NCBI GenBank assembly: GCA_023630585.1
Contig: CM042552.1
Coordinates: forward strand, 17,619,569-17,683,568
Direction: 5' to 3'
Length of the DNA stretch: 64,000 bases
Source: Cranoglanis bouderius
Taxonomy: Eukaryota > Chordata > Actinopteri > Siluriformes > Cranoglanididae
The notes under the pieces were generated by a model. It was given only the letters and a program-made list of their open reading frames with translations. It made no database searches and was not told the origin of the DNA. The position numbers and the translations under genes were made by a program. Shown in pieces: positions 12,040 through 22,279 of this stretch. Every line of letters starts with the position of its first letter. Position 1 is the stretch's first letter.

Positions 12040-13072
12040 CAGTCCCCTCCGAAACTATTGGAACGGCAAGGCCAGTTCATTTGTTTGTGCTCTACAGACG
12101 TCTGGGTTTGAGACGGAGATGAGACGAGAGTTTAGGATTTCAGCTTCTTTATTTCCTGGTATTAACATTTAGACGTGTTAAACAACATAAGACCTACAAC
12201 CTTTTGTATCAGACCACCCTTTTTTTTTATTTTTAGGTGTGCAAAAGTATTAGAACAGATAGTCTTATAGTAAATAACATTCAATATTTGGTTGCATGTC
12301 CTTTGTTTGCAGTAACTGCATCAAGCCTGCGCCTCAGTGACATCACCAAACTGTTGGTTTCTTCTTTTTGTGATGCTTTTCCAGGATTTTACCACAGCTT
12401 CTTTCAGTTGTTGTGTGTTTCGGGGGGTTTCCCCATACAGTCTCCTCTTCAGGAGGTGAAATGCTGCTCAACTGGGTTAAGGTCTGATGATTGACTAGGC
12501 CGGTCTAAAACCTTCCACTTTTTCCTCCTGATAAAGTCATTTGTTGAGTTGACAGTGTGTTTTGGGTCGTTGTCTTGCTGCATGATGAAGTTCCTCCTGA
12601 TTAATTTGGATGCATTTCTCTGTAAATTTGGCAGACAGAGTGTTTCTGTAGACTTCTGAATTCATTCTGCTGCTTCCATCATGAGTTACATCATCGATAA
12701 AGATTAGTTCCAGAAGCAGCCATGCAAGCCCAAGCCATGACACTACCTCCACCATGTTTCACAGATGAGCTTGTGTGTTTTGGATTATGCACAGATCCTG
12801 TCTTTCTCCACACTTTGGCCTTACCATCACTTTGGTAGAGGTTAATCTTGGCTCCAGAACTTTTGTGGCTCATCTCTGTATTTCTTTGTGAATTCCAATC
12901 TGACCTTCTGATTCTTACTGCTGATGAGTGTTTATATCTCTATATTTCCTCTATATTTCTGCTCTCGAAGTCTTCTTCGAACGGTGGATTGTGATACCTT
13001 CGCCTTGTGGAGGTTGTTGGTGATGTCAGTCTGTGACTATTGTTTTCTGGGTTTTCTTCACAGCTCTCAATT
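12040..13072 (-). mobile_element. Tc1/mariner element, family C, one end missing
   Basis: The left terminus reads cagtcccctccgaaactatt at 12040 and matches the known fish Tc1 end 'cagtcccctccaaaagtattgg'. The transposase is on the minus strand, so this is its 3' end. The right boundary (about 13072) falls inside the N-terminal coding part: the 5' untranslated region and second inverted repeat are absent and the CTGT array resumes at once. The TA target at the left has become AA or was lost. Confidence 0.85.
12480..13060 (-). pseudogene. Tc1 transposase (broken), family C
   Basis: Read from the minus strand, 12691-12873 gives GAKINLYQSDGKAKVWRKTG, then SVKHGGGSVMAWACMAASGT, the strand before the second catalytic Asp. 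After a frame change come DVTHDGSSRMNSEVYRNTL (about 12690-12650) and text matching the 'HDNDPKHT' and 'SPDLNP' regions near 12590-12480. There are several frameshifts and no continuous frame. It is not functional. Confidence 0.8.
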
Positions 13073-13284
13073 ATGCCGGCCTATCTGCCTGTCTTTCTGT
13101 CTTTCTGTCAATCTGGCCATCTGACTATCTATGCAACTGTCATATCTTGCTGTCTATCTGACTTTCGGTCTTTCTGACTATCTATCTGACTCTCTATTTT
13201 TCTGTCTGCCTAGCTATCAGATCTATCCAGATGTCTACCTGTCTCTCTGTTTAACTGTCTCGAGTGCCTCGCTTGTTCTAGCTG

Positions 13285-13510
13285 AAAGAAAGACAAAGAA
13301 AAGAAAGAACAAAAGAAAAAGAAATAACAACTGACTGAAAATATCTCATCCAGTAACCAGGCTCAAGAAAGTAAACAAAAAAAAAGAAGGAAAAATGCAA
13401 CAAGAAGAGAAAAAAAAAGAAAGAGAAAGAAAAATTAATGCTAAAAGAAAGAAAAGGGAATGATGGAAAGATAAAGATAAGAATGAAAGAGAGAAAGAGA
13501 GAAAATGTAT
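13285..13510. repeat. Purine-rich GAAA tract
   Basis: A/G-rich strand of about 220 bases with gaaa and aaag words, next to the CTGT array. Confidence 0.8.
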
Positions 13511-13559
13511 TATTAAATAGATTTACAGCATATTAATATTAATTCACTCTGATGGCGCT

Positions 13560-13564
13560 TTAGT

Positions 13565-13609
<45 letters not shown>

Positions 13610-14000
13610 CACATCGCCTTTCTTTACTGAGACATATCTTTTTCTCTCCAAATTGTCTCTCTTTACATTATCACCCTCTCTTTCTCTCTCTCTTTACATT
13701 GCCTCTCTCCCTCCACACATCTTTCTCTTTTCACATCATCTCTCTCTCCCCCACATCATCTCTCTCTTCATATCGTCTCGCTCTCCCTCCTCACATCGTC
13801 TTTCTTTAATGAGTCGTGTCTTTTTTCTTCTTCACGTCGTCTCTCACTCTCTTCACATCATCTGTCTGTCTCTCTCTCTCTCTCTATACACATCATCTCT
13901 CTCTTTCTCCACATCGACTTTCTCTTCACATCATCTCTCTCTCACTCTCTGTCTGTCTTCACATCGTCTCTTTTTTCACTGACACGTCTTTTTTCTTCAC

Positions 14001-14062
<62 letters not shown>

Positions 14063-14085
14063 TTTCATGTCTTCTTTCTCTCATC
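13560..14085. repeat. TC-rich array with 'cacatcatctctctc' units
   Basis: Starts and ends with long pure TC runs (13571-13601 and 14005-14055). Between them a unit of about 20-40 bases ('ttcacatcatctctctctc') repeats irregularly. Open frames here encode only Ser/Leu/His-rich repeats. Confidence 0.9.
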
Positions 14086-15072
14086 TCCTGTCTCTGGTTA
14101 AATGAGGACAATCATCAATTCTAATGAGCCTCATTTGCATATGAAACTTTGATGAGCCGTGGCCGTCTTTTCTGGCGAGTAAGAAGGAAAAGAGACGTGT
14201 CCGTCTGTGCGACATTCCCAAAGAGACCTTTCCCTCGGAAACTTTTCTTCTTTTCATTCATCTGTTCCAGTTTTATTCATCTGTTCCTCCTTTTAGGTGC
14301 CACCTCCATTCAGGCTGCCTGTCATCTGAACTGACTAACTGAATAACAGCTAGCTAGCTAACCACGGACAGCTAGCGTACCAGCTGTGTAATCTACCTAT
14401 ATGAGCTGTGAGGTAAAATTAGCTAGGTTGTTAGCTAACAGCATTTTACAAATACTGTTAGCTAACAACCTAGCCATCTTGATCATTTGGCCGCATCACC
14501 ACAATAGTTAGACTACTGTTAGTTAGCTTGCTTGCTAGCAATATTGATCCTCAAAGCTTTCCATATGATTACTGAAAAATTGTCGAATGTGAAGTGGCTA
14601 GTAAGTAGCCTGCTAACTAATCAGCTAACATTCATCAGAAGCGTGACAGAAAGCATACAGATGCTAAACACGGCTTCTCTCTAACTCTATGTCCCACATA
14701 ACGTAGCTTTACGCTTCATGTCATTATTGAAATGCTATATCTGTAAAAGCTGCAAGTTTGTAACATGGCTAACATTCTTCTAGCGGTGAAGTCCAGCGTT
14801 CAGGACGAAGCCTGTCCTCCATTTCGTGCTCTTTCACCTCGGGTTAGCTGTGAGCGCTCAGTGCTCCACAGCAGGTTCTTCTCTATTTTCTGTATAAATT
14901 GGTGATCCATCACAGCGCCATGTTTTTGTTCCTGTTGTTTTTTAGCTGTGACTTTGAGAGCGACTCGGCTGCTGACCTTTTTAAATCGCTTTCTGCCTCT
15001 CAGCAGTATTCCCACTGTTTTATCCAAACTCCGTAATTACCTTCTTACCTTAAAACGACCCTGGACACACAA

Positions 15073-15073
<1 letters not shown>
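14086..15073. other. Non-coding; 20-bp perfect hairpin at 14422-14474
   Basis: Inverted repeat with arms gctaggttgttagctaacag (14422-14441) and its exact complement (14455-14474) around a 13-base loop. Farther on, 14790-15030 has higher GC than its surroundings and a minus-strand open frame of 75 codons (14800-15027, MDKTVGILLRGRKRFKKVSS...) that I cannot match to any family and that has no clear splice sites. Confidence 0.6.

Positions 15074-15127
<54 letters not shown>
15074..15127. repeat. (CA)27 microsatellite
   Basis: Pure CA run bordering the long purine array. Confidence 0.97.
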
Positions 15128-15131
<4 letters not shown>

Positions 15132-15479
15132 TGGAAAATAAAGAAAAACAAGAATGAAATAAGAAGAGAAAAAGAAAAAATCAAACAAAAAAAAGAAATA
15201 AAAAATGAATGAAAGATAAGAACAAAAATGAAAAAATAAGAAAGAAGAAATAACAAACTAACATAGAAAGAACATAAAGAAAGGAAAAATAATCAAAGAT
15301 GAAAAAATGATAGAAAGAAAGGAAGAAAGAAAGAAAAATCAAGATTATAAAAGAATTTAAAGAAATGGAAAGAAAGAAAGAATGAACAAAAGAAAGAAAG
15401 AAAGTCAAGATAAAGAAAATAAAGAAAGGGAAAATAATAAAAGTGAGAAACATGAAAAATCGATTAAACGATAGAATGA

Positions 15480-15519
<40 letters not shown>

Positions 15520-16500
15520 AAAATCAATATTATACAAGAATTTAAAGAAAGGAAAAATAATAAAAGTGAGAAAGATGAAAAATTGATTGAATGAAAGAAA
15601 GGAAGAAAGAAAGAAAGAATGAAAGATACATCAAGATAAAGGAGATAAAGAAAGGGATAATAATAAAAGTGAGAAACATGAAAATCGATTAAATGATAGA
15701 ATAAAAGAAAAAAAGAAAAAAAAATCAATATTATAAAAGAATTTAAAGAAATGGAATATAATAAAAATAAAAAAGATGAAAAATCGATTGAACAATAGAA
15801 TGATAGAAGAAAGAAAGAAAGAAAGAAAGAATTAACAAAAGAAAGAAAGATAAATCAAGATAAAGAAAATAAAGAAAGAGAAAATAATAAAAGTGAGAAA
15901 CAAAAATCGATTAAACGATAGAATGATAGAAAGAAAAAAAAGAAAGAAAGAAAGAAAAAGCAATATTACAAAAGAATTTAAAGAAATAAAAAGTAATAAA
16001 AGTGAGAAAGATGAAAAAATTGATTGATTGAAAGAAAGAAAGAAAAACAAAACAGGAATGAAGAGAAAGAAAACTTAAAAGAAGAGATAAAAAAGGATAA
16101 GGAGAAATAGAAAGAAAGGAATTATTTTTTTAATCACAAAAATGAAGAAAAAAAGAAAAAGAAAAAAAATTGAGACAACTTGGGAAAAATGCAAAAAGAA
16201 AAAAGGATGAAATAATTAAGAACGATAATAAATTAGAATAAAAACAGAAATATAAAGAAACAGAATTTAAAAACAAAGAAAAAGGGAAAAAATGAAAAGG
16301 AAAAAAATACAAAAAATTTTTCGTGAAAGAGAAAAAATAAACAAAGAATTAAAGAGTGCATGCGGGGAAGAAATAGAAGATGAACAAGAGAGAAGGAGAA
16401 GGAGAGGAAATGCGAAAAGAAAAGAAAAAATATAAATGACTAGGAGAAATAGAGGGAGGAACAGAGAAGAGAAAGAAAGGAAAGAGAAAGGTAATAGACA
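15128..16500. repeat. Purine array with higher-order units of about 200-240 bp
   Basis: A/G-rich on the plus strand. The phrase caatattataaaagaattta begins near 15340 (as caagattat...), 15523, 15723 and 15961. Each full unit has two related halves, one with 'gtgagaaagatgaaaaattg' and one with 'gtgagaaacatgaaaaatcg', separated by pure gaaa runs of varying length. So the array grew at two levels: gaaa slippage and duplication of 200-240-bp blocks. Frames through it are low-complexity artefacts. Confidence 0.85.
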
Positions 16501-17085
16501 AAGCCCACCCCTAACTCTTAAGCCTAATCTTCATAACAACTTTCTAATAGCTGACCGACGTGTTTACGAGTTTCTGTCAGGAGATTTCTGCCTGTTAGCT
16601 AGCAGGCTAACTAGCACAAGCTATTAGCTTCTAAATTAGCTATGACGGTTCAATGTTCTCAATGCCTTGACCTCCTCTTTCAGACTCCTGGAGCGAACAG
16701 CTGGGGAACATGACATGGAGGATGGTTTTTAGTGACACGTCGTTCACTCGGAGAGATCTGACAATCTAGTGCCCTTTATAGGCCGCGTAAACATCTGCAC
16801 ATGGCACGAAGAAAATGCTGATGCTGTCGGTTTATTTCCGCTGACCGACCAGAGAGAAAAGGAGAGAGAGAATGAGTGACGGGTGATTTTGTTGCCGGTT
16901 CTTCTTGGCGGCTTGAAGGAGTAAAGGATGATGGAAAGAAAGAGAAGAAAAAAAATTCTTCCCTCTGTCTCTCGTTCGGTCCGACGTACAAACGGAAATC
17001 TGCAGAACATGTGTGGAGAACTAATCCTCACGGTTTCCCTTCCTCTCTCTCTCTTTATCTCTTCTTCTCTTCCTCTGTCTCTTTT

Positions 17086-17127
<42 letters not shown>

Positions 17128-17984
17128 TTCCAGCTGGACGGTAAAAAGAAAGGATGACATAAGGAGGGTAAAAATAAACGAATCAGATTATATAATATAC
17201 CATCTATTCTTTTTCTGCCTCCCTCTCTCTCTATCTCTATTCCTCTCTGTCTTTCTCCCTCTTTCTGTCTTTTTTGTCCCCCTACCTCCCAGCGTCTCAT
17301 AATCGCAGGCTCGTTTGACACGCGTAACAGATAACACATGTCCCCGTGTGCTGTCGGTCGTCATCCTGCAGACAGATAGACAGATTTAGGGGGGAGGAAT
17401 GAAAGAGTAAAAAGACTGAAAGAGCGATCTGACCCTGTAAATAGAAGCAGGTGGGTCTCAGCAGACGGCTTGAAGTGAGATTAAGGGGAGGAAAGCAGTC
17501 AGAGTGAACCTGGCTGCATCTTAAACGCTGTTACTCCTGTCTGTTTAGGGTCAACGCTTCCTTAGACTGCTTATTCGAATCACTCTTTTCTCTGCGTCTC
17601 TGTAAAACACTCGATTCTGATTGGTCGGAGGTGGCCTGGACAGTGTTTTGTTTCTTTCGTTTTTGTACCACTGCATCAATAGTCTTACCATCACCTTTAC
17701 CATATATGGATGTGTTAGGTTTTAGCAGTAAAACACTAAATTAGCTCGTTCAGTGTACGAGTGTTTACTAGCTAGCTAGTCTACAATGTGCTGTTTCTTA
17801 GCAGAAGCTTTGACCAGTAATAAATTCATTTCAAACCAAAATTCTATGTTCGATGAACAATGATGATCATTTTTAGCTGACTAATAAGCAGGCTAATCAA
17901 GAGCTAGCTAGTTGTTATCATGAATTCCTATTTGTACTAGAGGCTTAGTTTGAGACATTGTACTAAAGACTAAGAAACAGGGAA
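16501..17984. other. Non-coding, with (TC)n at 17090-17122
   Basis: Mixed sequence, GC-richer at 16640-16900. Open frames at 16744-17302 run across a TC microsatellite and show no domain. At 17605-17640 the words cgattctgattggtcggagg resemble the end of inverted-repeat family B. The rest holds scattered gctagc words. Confidence 0.45.
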
Positions 17985-18892
17985 CCATCGGAACAAGAAC
18001 TATTAGAGGCTTCTCTGGAACAGGAACTATTAGAGGCGGAGCTTATTGTTTCCCTGAAAAAGGAACATTTGGAGGCGGAGCTTATTGTTTCCCTGGAACA
18101 GACTCTATTGGAGGTGGAGCTTATTGTTTCCCTGGAACACAAACTATTGGAGGCGGAGCTTATTGTTTCCCTGGAACAGGAACTATTGGAGGCAGAGCTT
18201 ATTGCTTCCCTGGAACAGGAACTATTAGAGGCGGAGTTTATTGCTTCCCTGAAAAAGGAACAATTGGAGGCGGAGCTTATTGTTTCCCTGGAACAGACTC
18301 TATTGGAGGTGGAGCTTATTGTTTCCCTGGAAAAGAAACTATTGGAGGCGGAGCTTATTGTTTCCCTGGAAAAGAAACTATTGGAGGCGGAGCTTATTGT
18401 TTCCCTGGAACAGGAACGATTGGAGACGGAGCTTATTGTTTCCCTGGAAAAGACACTATTGGAGGCGGAGCTTATTGTTTCCCTGGAACAGGAGCTATTG
18501 GAGGCAGAGCTTACTGTTTCCCTGGAAAAGAAACTATTGGAGGCGGAGCTTATTGTTTCCCTGGAAAAGACACTATTGGAGGCGGAGCTTATTGTTTCCC
18601 TGGAAAATAAACTATTGGAGGCGAAGCTTATTGTTTCCCTGGAAAAGAAACTATTGGAGGCAGAGCTTATTGTTTCCCTGGAACAGGAACGATTGGAGTC
18701 GGAGATTATTGTTTCCCTGGAACAGGAAGTATTGGAGGTGGAGCTTATTGCTTCCCTGGAACAGGAACTATTAGAGGCGGAGTTTATTGCTTCCCTGAAA
18801 AAAGGAACAATTGGAGGCGGAGCTTATTGTTTCCCTGGAACAGACTCAATTGGAGGTGGAGCTTATTGTTTCCCTGGAACAGGAACGATTGT
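17985..18892. repeat. 39-bp minisatellite (about 23 units)
   Basis: Unit 'actattggaggcggagctta' continuing 'ttgtttccctggaaaagaa', 39 bases. A block of several variant units is itself duplicated: the variant gcggagtttattgcttccct occurs at 18231 and again at 18777, 546 bases apart, which is 14 units. The second copy has one extra A in the following A run. Because 39 is a multiple of three, a 287-codon frame (18069-18932) encodes repeated LLEAELIVSLEQE; no promoter, splice signal or homology supports a protein. Confidence 0.93.
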
Positions 18893-19034
18893 TTGTACAA
18901 TTGACAATTGTACAATACTCATGCACAATTAGTAAAAAACAGTGCAAACATTCACTGATGCGCAAAAAGGCAACCCACTACATTACATTACATCTCAAAC
19001 TTATTTAATTATTTGAAAACAAATAATTAAATAA
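18893..19034. other. Two strong palindromes at the end of the minisatellite
   Basis: First: ttgtacaattg (18893-18903), one central A, then caattgtacaa (18905-18915). Second: ttatttaattatttg (19001-19015), four A, then caaataattaaataa (19020-19034). Both arms are perfect in each. Between them lies a fragment of interspersed repeat A. Confidence 0.85.
18936..18985 (+). repeat. Interspersed repeat A, short fragment
   Basis: The phrase gtgcaaacattcactgatgc, continuing gcaaaaaggcaac, matches 21380-21411 in the long copy of repeat A. Only about 45 bases are shared. Confidence 0.6.
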
Positions 19035-19633
19035 ATCCAAAACACTTTTCAAAAAATTGATGATTACTCTGTTATTATCTGCAATCAAGACTTTACAGAT
19101 ATGTTCCAAATATAGAAAATAGAAAAGTTCCACGTGGCTGTGATCTAAACTGCCGAAAATAATCGTGCCTCCCTTATTAAAGGTCTCCTTCAGAGAAGCC
19201 AGAAGCTGGACAGCCTGTTGGTCATGTGATCCGCGGCGCCCCCCCGACCAACCCCCCGACCATCATTTGATCCTTTTCAAAAGAGAGTGAAAAGAGAAAG
19301 TCCGAGACGACGGGAGGGAGGGAAAGCAGTGGCGCTGAGACACGGAGAGAAAAAGAGAGATTGGCAGACAGAGAAAGAGAGAGTGAGACAGATAGAGTGT
19401 GAGAGAGAGAGAGCTTTATTATCCTCGTCAAATATCAGCAGTGTGTCATCGCAGTAATGAGTCTCCTTTATCACTCAGATCTCACTTACTAATGCATCTC
19501 TCTCTTTCTTTCTCTCTGTCTGTCTCTCGCTCGCAGTAGTAGCTTTCTCCAGATGGATACCCTGAATGCCAGTGTCACGTTTTGCTGCACTTTGATCAGC
19601 ACCGGCCATTGTCTCTGCCGTAAAGCGAGCCGT

Positions 19634-19635
<2 letters not shown>
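19035..19635. other. Non-coding, no gene seen
   Basis: Contains C-rich words near 19240-19260, purine-rich gagaga text near 19310-19410 and TC-rich text near 19497-19530. No feature beyond simple sequence. Confidence 0.5.
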
Positions 19636-19680
<45 letters not shown>

Positions 19681-19778
19681 AACAGGGAGCCCTTTTGTGC
19701 CTGACAGAGTTCGAGGGCTGCCACTCGCAGCGGAAATGTCCCCTCTCTCTCTCTCACAAACACAGACACACTCTCTCG

Positions 19779-19826
<48 letters not shown>
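19636..19826. repeat. CA microsatellites with an intervening TC run
   Basis: CA run at 19636-19679, TC-rich text at 19740-19790, and a second CA run at 19792-19826. Confidence 0.95.
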
Positions 19827-19827
<1 letters not shown>

Positions 19828-19849
19828 AAATTGCTATTCATTCCCAGAG

Positions 19850-20140
19850 ATGGCCGATAACGATGACCCCAGCTGCGTATGTGAGGCGAATGAAGTCTCC
19901 GAACGTATCTCAACAGATATTCTTCCTACGTTCCAATCCCAATTTCTAATGCGCCCTCGTCCCCACCCATGGTATCTTCGGGGCCGTTCCATTACTTTAT
20001 CAGATCGAGCGAAGGTCATGTCAGGGATCCTCGGCGCAGAAAGGAACCAGGGAGTCAACAGTCAATTTGTGTCTAACTCGTGGCCAAACCCCTGTCATGA
20101 AAATGGCTTTGGTCTTCATTCAGTCTTCTGCTTGGTTTGA
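19850..20140 (+). other. GC-richer island with a 96-codon open frame, unassigned
   Basis: A plus-strand frame starts in a reasonable initiation context (cagagATGG) and runs 96 codons (MADNDDPSCVCEANEVSERI...) to TGA. It is not low-complexity and lies in a block (about 19835-20200) with more CpG than its neighbours. I recognise no domain. The opposite strand is also open for 74 codons, which weakens the case. It could be a first exon, an unknown repeat or chance. Confidence 0.2.
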
Positions 20141-20637
20141 CATAGAGACACATCTTGCTCTCCATGATACAAGAAGCAATAGTATATAGTGTTGCAGGTT
20201 GTGCGATGTTGACCTTGAGCGCCTACCAAAAACCATCCAGCTACAATCTTCGGTTCTAGACTGGTAGCCAATTGAGGGGAAAAAAGGAACAGTTCTCTAC
20301 TTCCAAATGCCCTTTCTCTTTCTCTCTGCCTCTTTTTTTTTTTTTTTTTTTTGTATGTTACCCATGAGCCAGCACTCTCTCACTGCTCCCACACCGGGGT
20401 CTGCTGAGAGCGGGTGAAAAGAAAGATAGCCGAGAAAGCAGGTAGCGAAGATTAATAAGCAGGGAAAAAATAGAGAATATAAAAAAAAAAGAGAAAAGCT
20501 GCACTATTATTTATTTCATTTCCATTTTTTTTTCTCCCAACAAACTGTATTTTGGGTCAAATTCTGTCTCGCTTGTACACCTCTAGACCCTAGTACCGAG
20601 TTTTCGCCAACGTTGCCTCATAGACAAAAAGCCTCTG

Positions 20638-20842
20638 GACTTTTGCTCCATTTCCCACGATGCAGTGCGGCGTCTCAGGTGGCGAAGACTCCTCGTCATT
20701 CATCGTCCCGTAGAATCAAAGACGAAGAAGAAAAGAAACGACCACACACGGTAACCAGATAACACGATACATACAAAAACAACCTCCTGGCTTGTAGTGG
20801 CAAAGCCTACCAGGTCAGAGGTCAAAGGTTATTTCGAGTTGA
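20638..20842 (+). repeat. Duplicated 200-bp segment, copy 1
   Basis: Starts ttgctccatttcccacgatg and ends near ggtcagaggtcaaaggttat. It matches 23846-24064 in the same orientation, 3.2 kb away, with the same order of words. Copy 2 has a longer CA run in the middle. Confidence 0.8.
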
Positions 20843-20989
20843 AGTTTCAGAAGTGTGCTTGCTTTGGATTCGTCGCGGTTGCCCGAGGGAAATGTTTCAC
20901 ATTCCGCTTTCTAACGTGATCAGTGGTTGTTGTTTTTGTTGTTTTTTTTTCACGTGCAGAATATGCAAAATGGTAATAATTTTTAAAAA

Positions 20990-21580
20990 TAATAATAATA
21001 ATAAGCAGGATCATAAAAATTGCATTTTGTTTTTTCTTCATTTCTGCCCTGAATAAGTTATTTCACATAACAGATGTTTACATAAAGTCCACAAGATGCA
21101 ATAATAACTGAATTTACACAAATGAACCAGTTCAGAAGTTTACATACGCTCAATTCTTAATACTGTGTGTCGTTACCTGGATGATCGACGACTGTTTTTT
21201 ATGTTTTGTTATAGTTGTTCATGAGTCCCTTGTTTGTCCTGAGCACTTAAACTGCCCACTGTTCTTCAGAAAAATCCTCCAGGTCCTGCACAACAGTGGC
21301 TGTACGATGTCGAGATCCGTCTTTTCACCCTGAGGACAACTCATGGGGCTCACTAATAGTACACGACTATTACAAAAGGTGCAAACATTCACTGATGCGC
21401 AAGAAGGCAACACGATACACTGACAGTCAGGGGTGTGTAAACTTTTGAACAGGATGATCCGTGTAAATTGTTATTATTTTGTTTAAATAGCTTTTTATTT
21501 TTCCATTTAGTACTGCCCTTCAGAAGCCACATGAGATATTTACATGTTTCCCCGAAGACAAAATAATAACAATTTACAGC
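20990..21580 (+). repeat. Interspersed repeat A, long copy
   Basis: Begins with a short AAT run, then catttctgccctgaataagt, ttacatacgctcaattctta and gttgttcatgagtccctt, ending near 21580. The same text with the same AAT run recurs at 40985-42941. Near its end a 20-bp perfect inverted repeat (21462-21481 and 21559-21578) encloses about 77 bases. No coding frame is visible. I know similar text as a widespread fish repeat but cannot name the family. Confidence 0.8.
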
Positions 21581-22279
21581 GATCATCGGTTCTGTTTGCT
21601 ATTTTTACGGACTTCCATGAACAGACTTGGTCAAATTTGTCCAAAACAGGGACATTAGACGAAATCTTGTCATGTTCCAGCCAATAACTGGACAGTATTT
21701 AAATGTACAGTATATTATATAGTATAGTATACTGTGTTGATACAGTCTACTTAGCAGTTTCTCAGCTAGATATCCAAACCACACTGGTGCTGCATCAGAT
21801 ACCATCACTTCTTGTGACAACACCAAAGTTTTTTATAGGTGGTGCCCTACTCTGACACACTTTTTACCTCTACTATAATGAGCAGTATGCGGTTTGGGCC
21901 ACAACCCTGGAGCCTGAGGGAAATGTCTAGAATTCTGCTTTTAGACAAGTTTAATTACAGTAATTATGAATGTGAGAATACCTGCTGAATGCTCGGGCAC
22001 CACGTTACCGTCAGAATGTTTTTTCTACTCTGGCGTCGGACGTAATTGTGTAAACACACTTGTTGTGTATTCGATGATGGACAGCTGGTGGGTTTAATTA
22101 TAGTGATTTGCGCAGGGTAACTGGGAGAGAAAAAGAAATGACGCTAAGAAATGCCGTCAGAAACCCGGCTAAGAGGTTACTTAGGTCAAAGTCTGAGTGT
22201 TGCTTTGCTAAACACGTCTGCAGTCATTTTAACGCAACGTGGTGGTAAGACGCATCGGTATTCTGAACTCAGTACAATA
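21581..22279. other. Non-coding, no gene seen
   Basis: AT-rich; includes a 'tatattatatagtatagtat' stretch near 21709. No recognisable element. Confidence 0.5.

Larger units (their letters stand above)
11860..13262. repeat. CTGT/CTAT degenerate array, split by a Tc1 element
   Basis: Two blocks (about 11860-12038 and 13075-13262) are built from interleaved ctgt, ctat and ctga tetranucleotides. The element at 12040-13072 lies exactly between them, so I read one original array that was interrupted. Open frames through it are composition artefacts. Confidence 0.8.

Noticed and set aside
14800..15027. 75-codon minus-strand frame (MDKTVGILLRGRKRF...)
   Set aside because: Basic, not low-complexity, but no family recognised, no convincing splice sites, and of a length expected by chance in a GC-richer patch.
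18069..18932. 287-codon open frame
   Set aside because: It lies entirely in a 39-bp minisatellite whose length keeps all such frames open; another frame (18280-18774) is also open. No gene signals.
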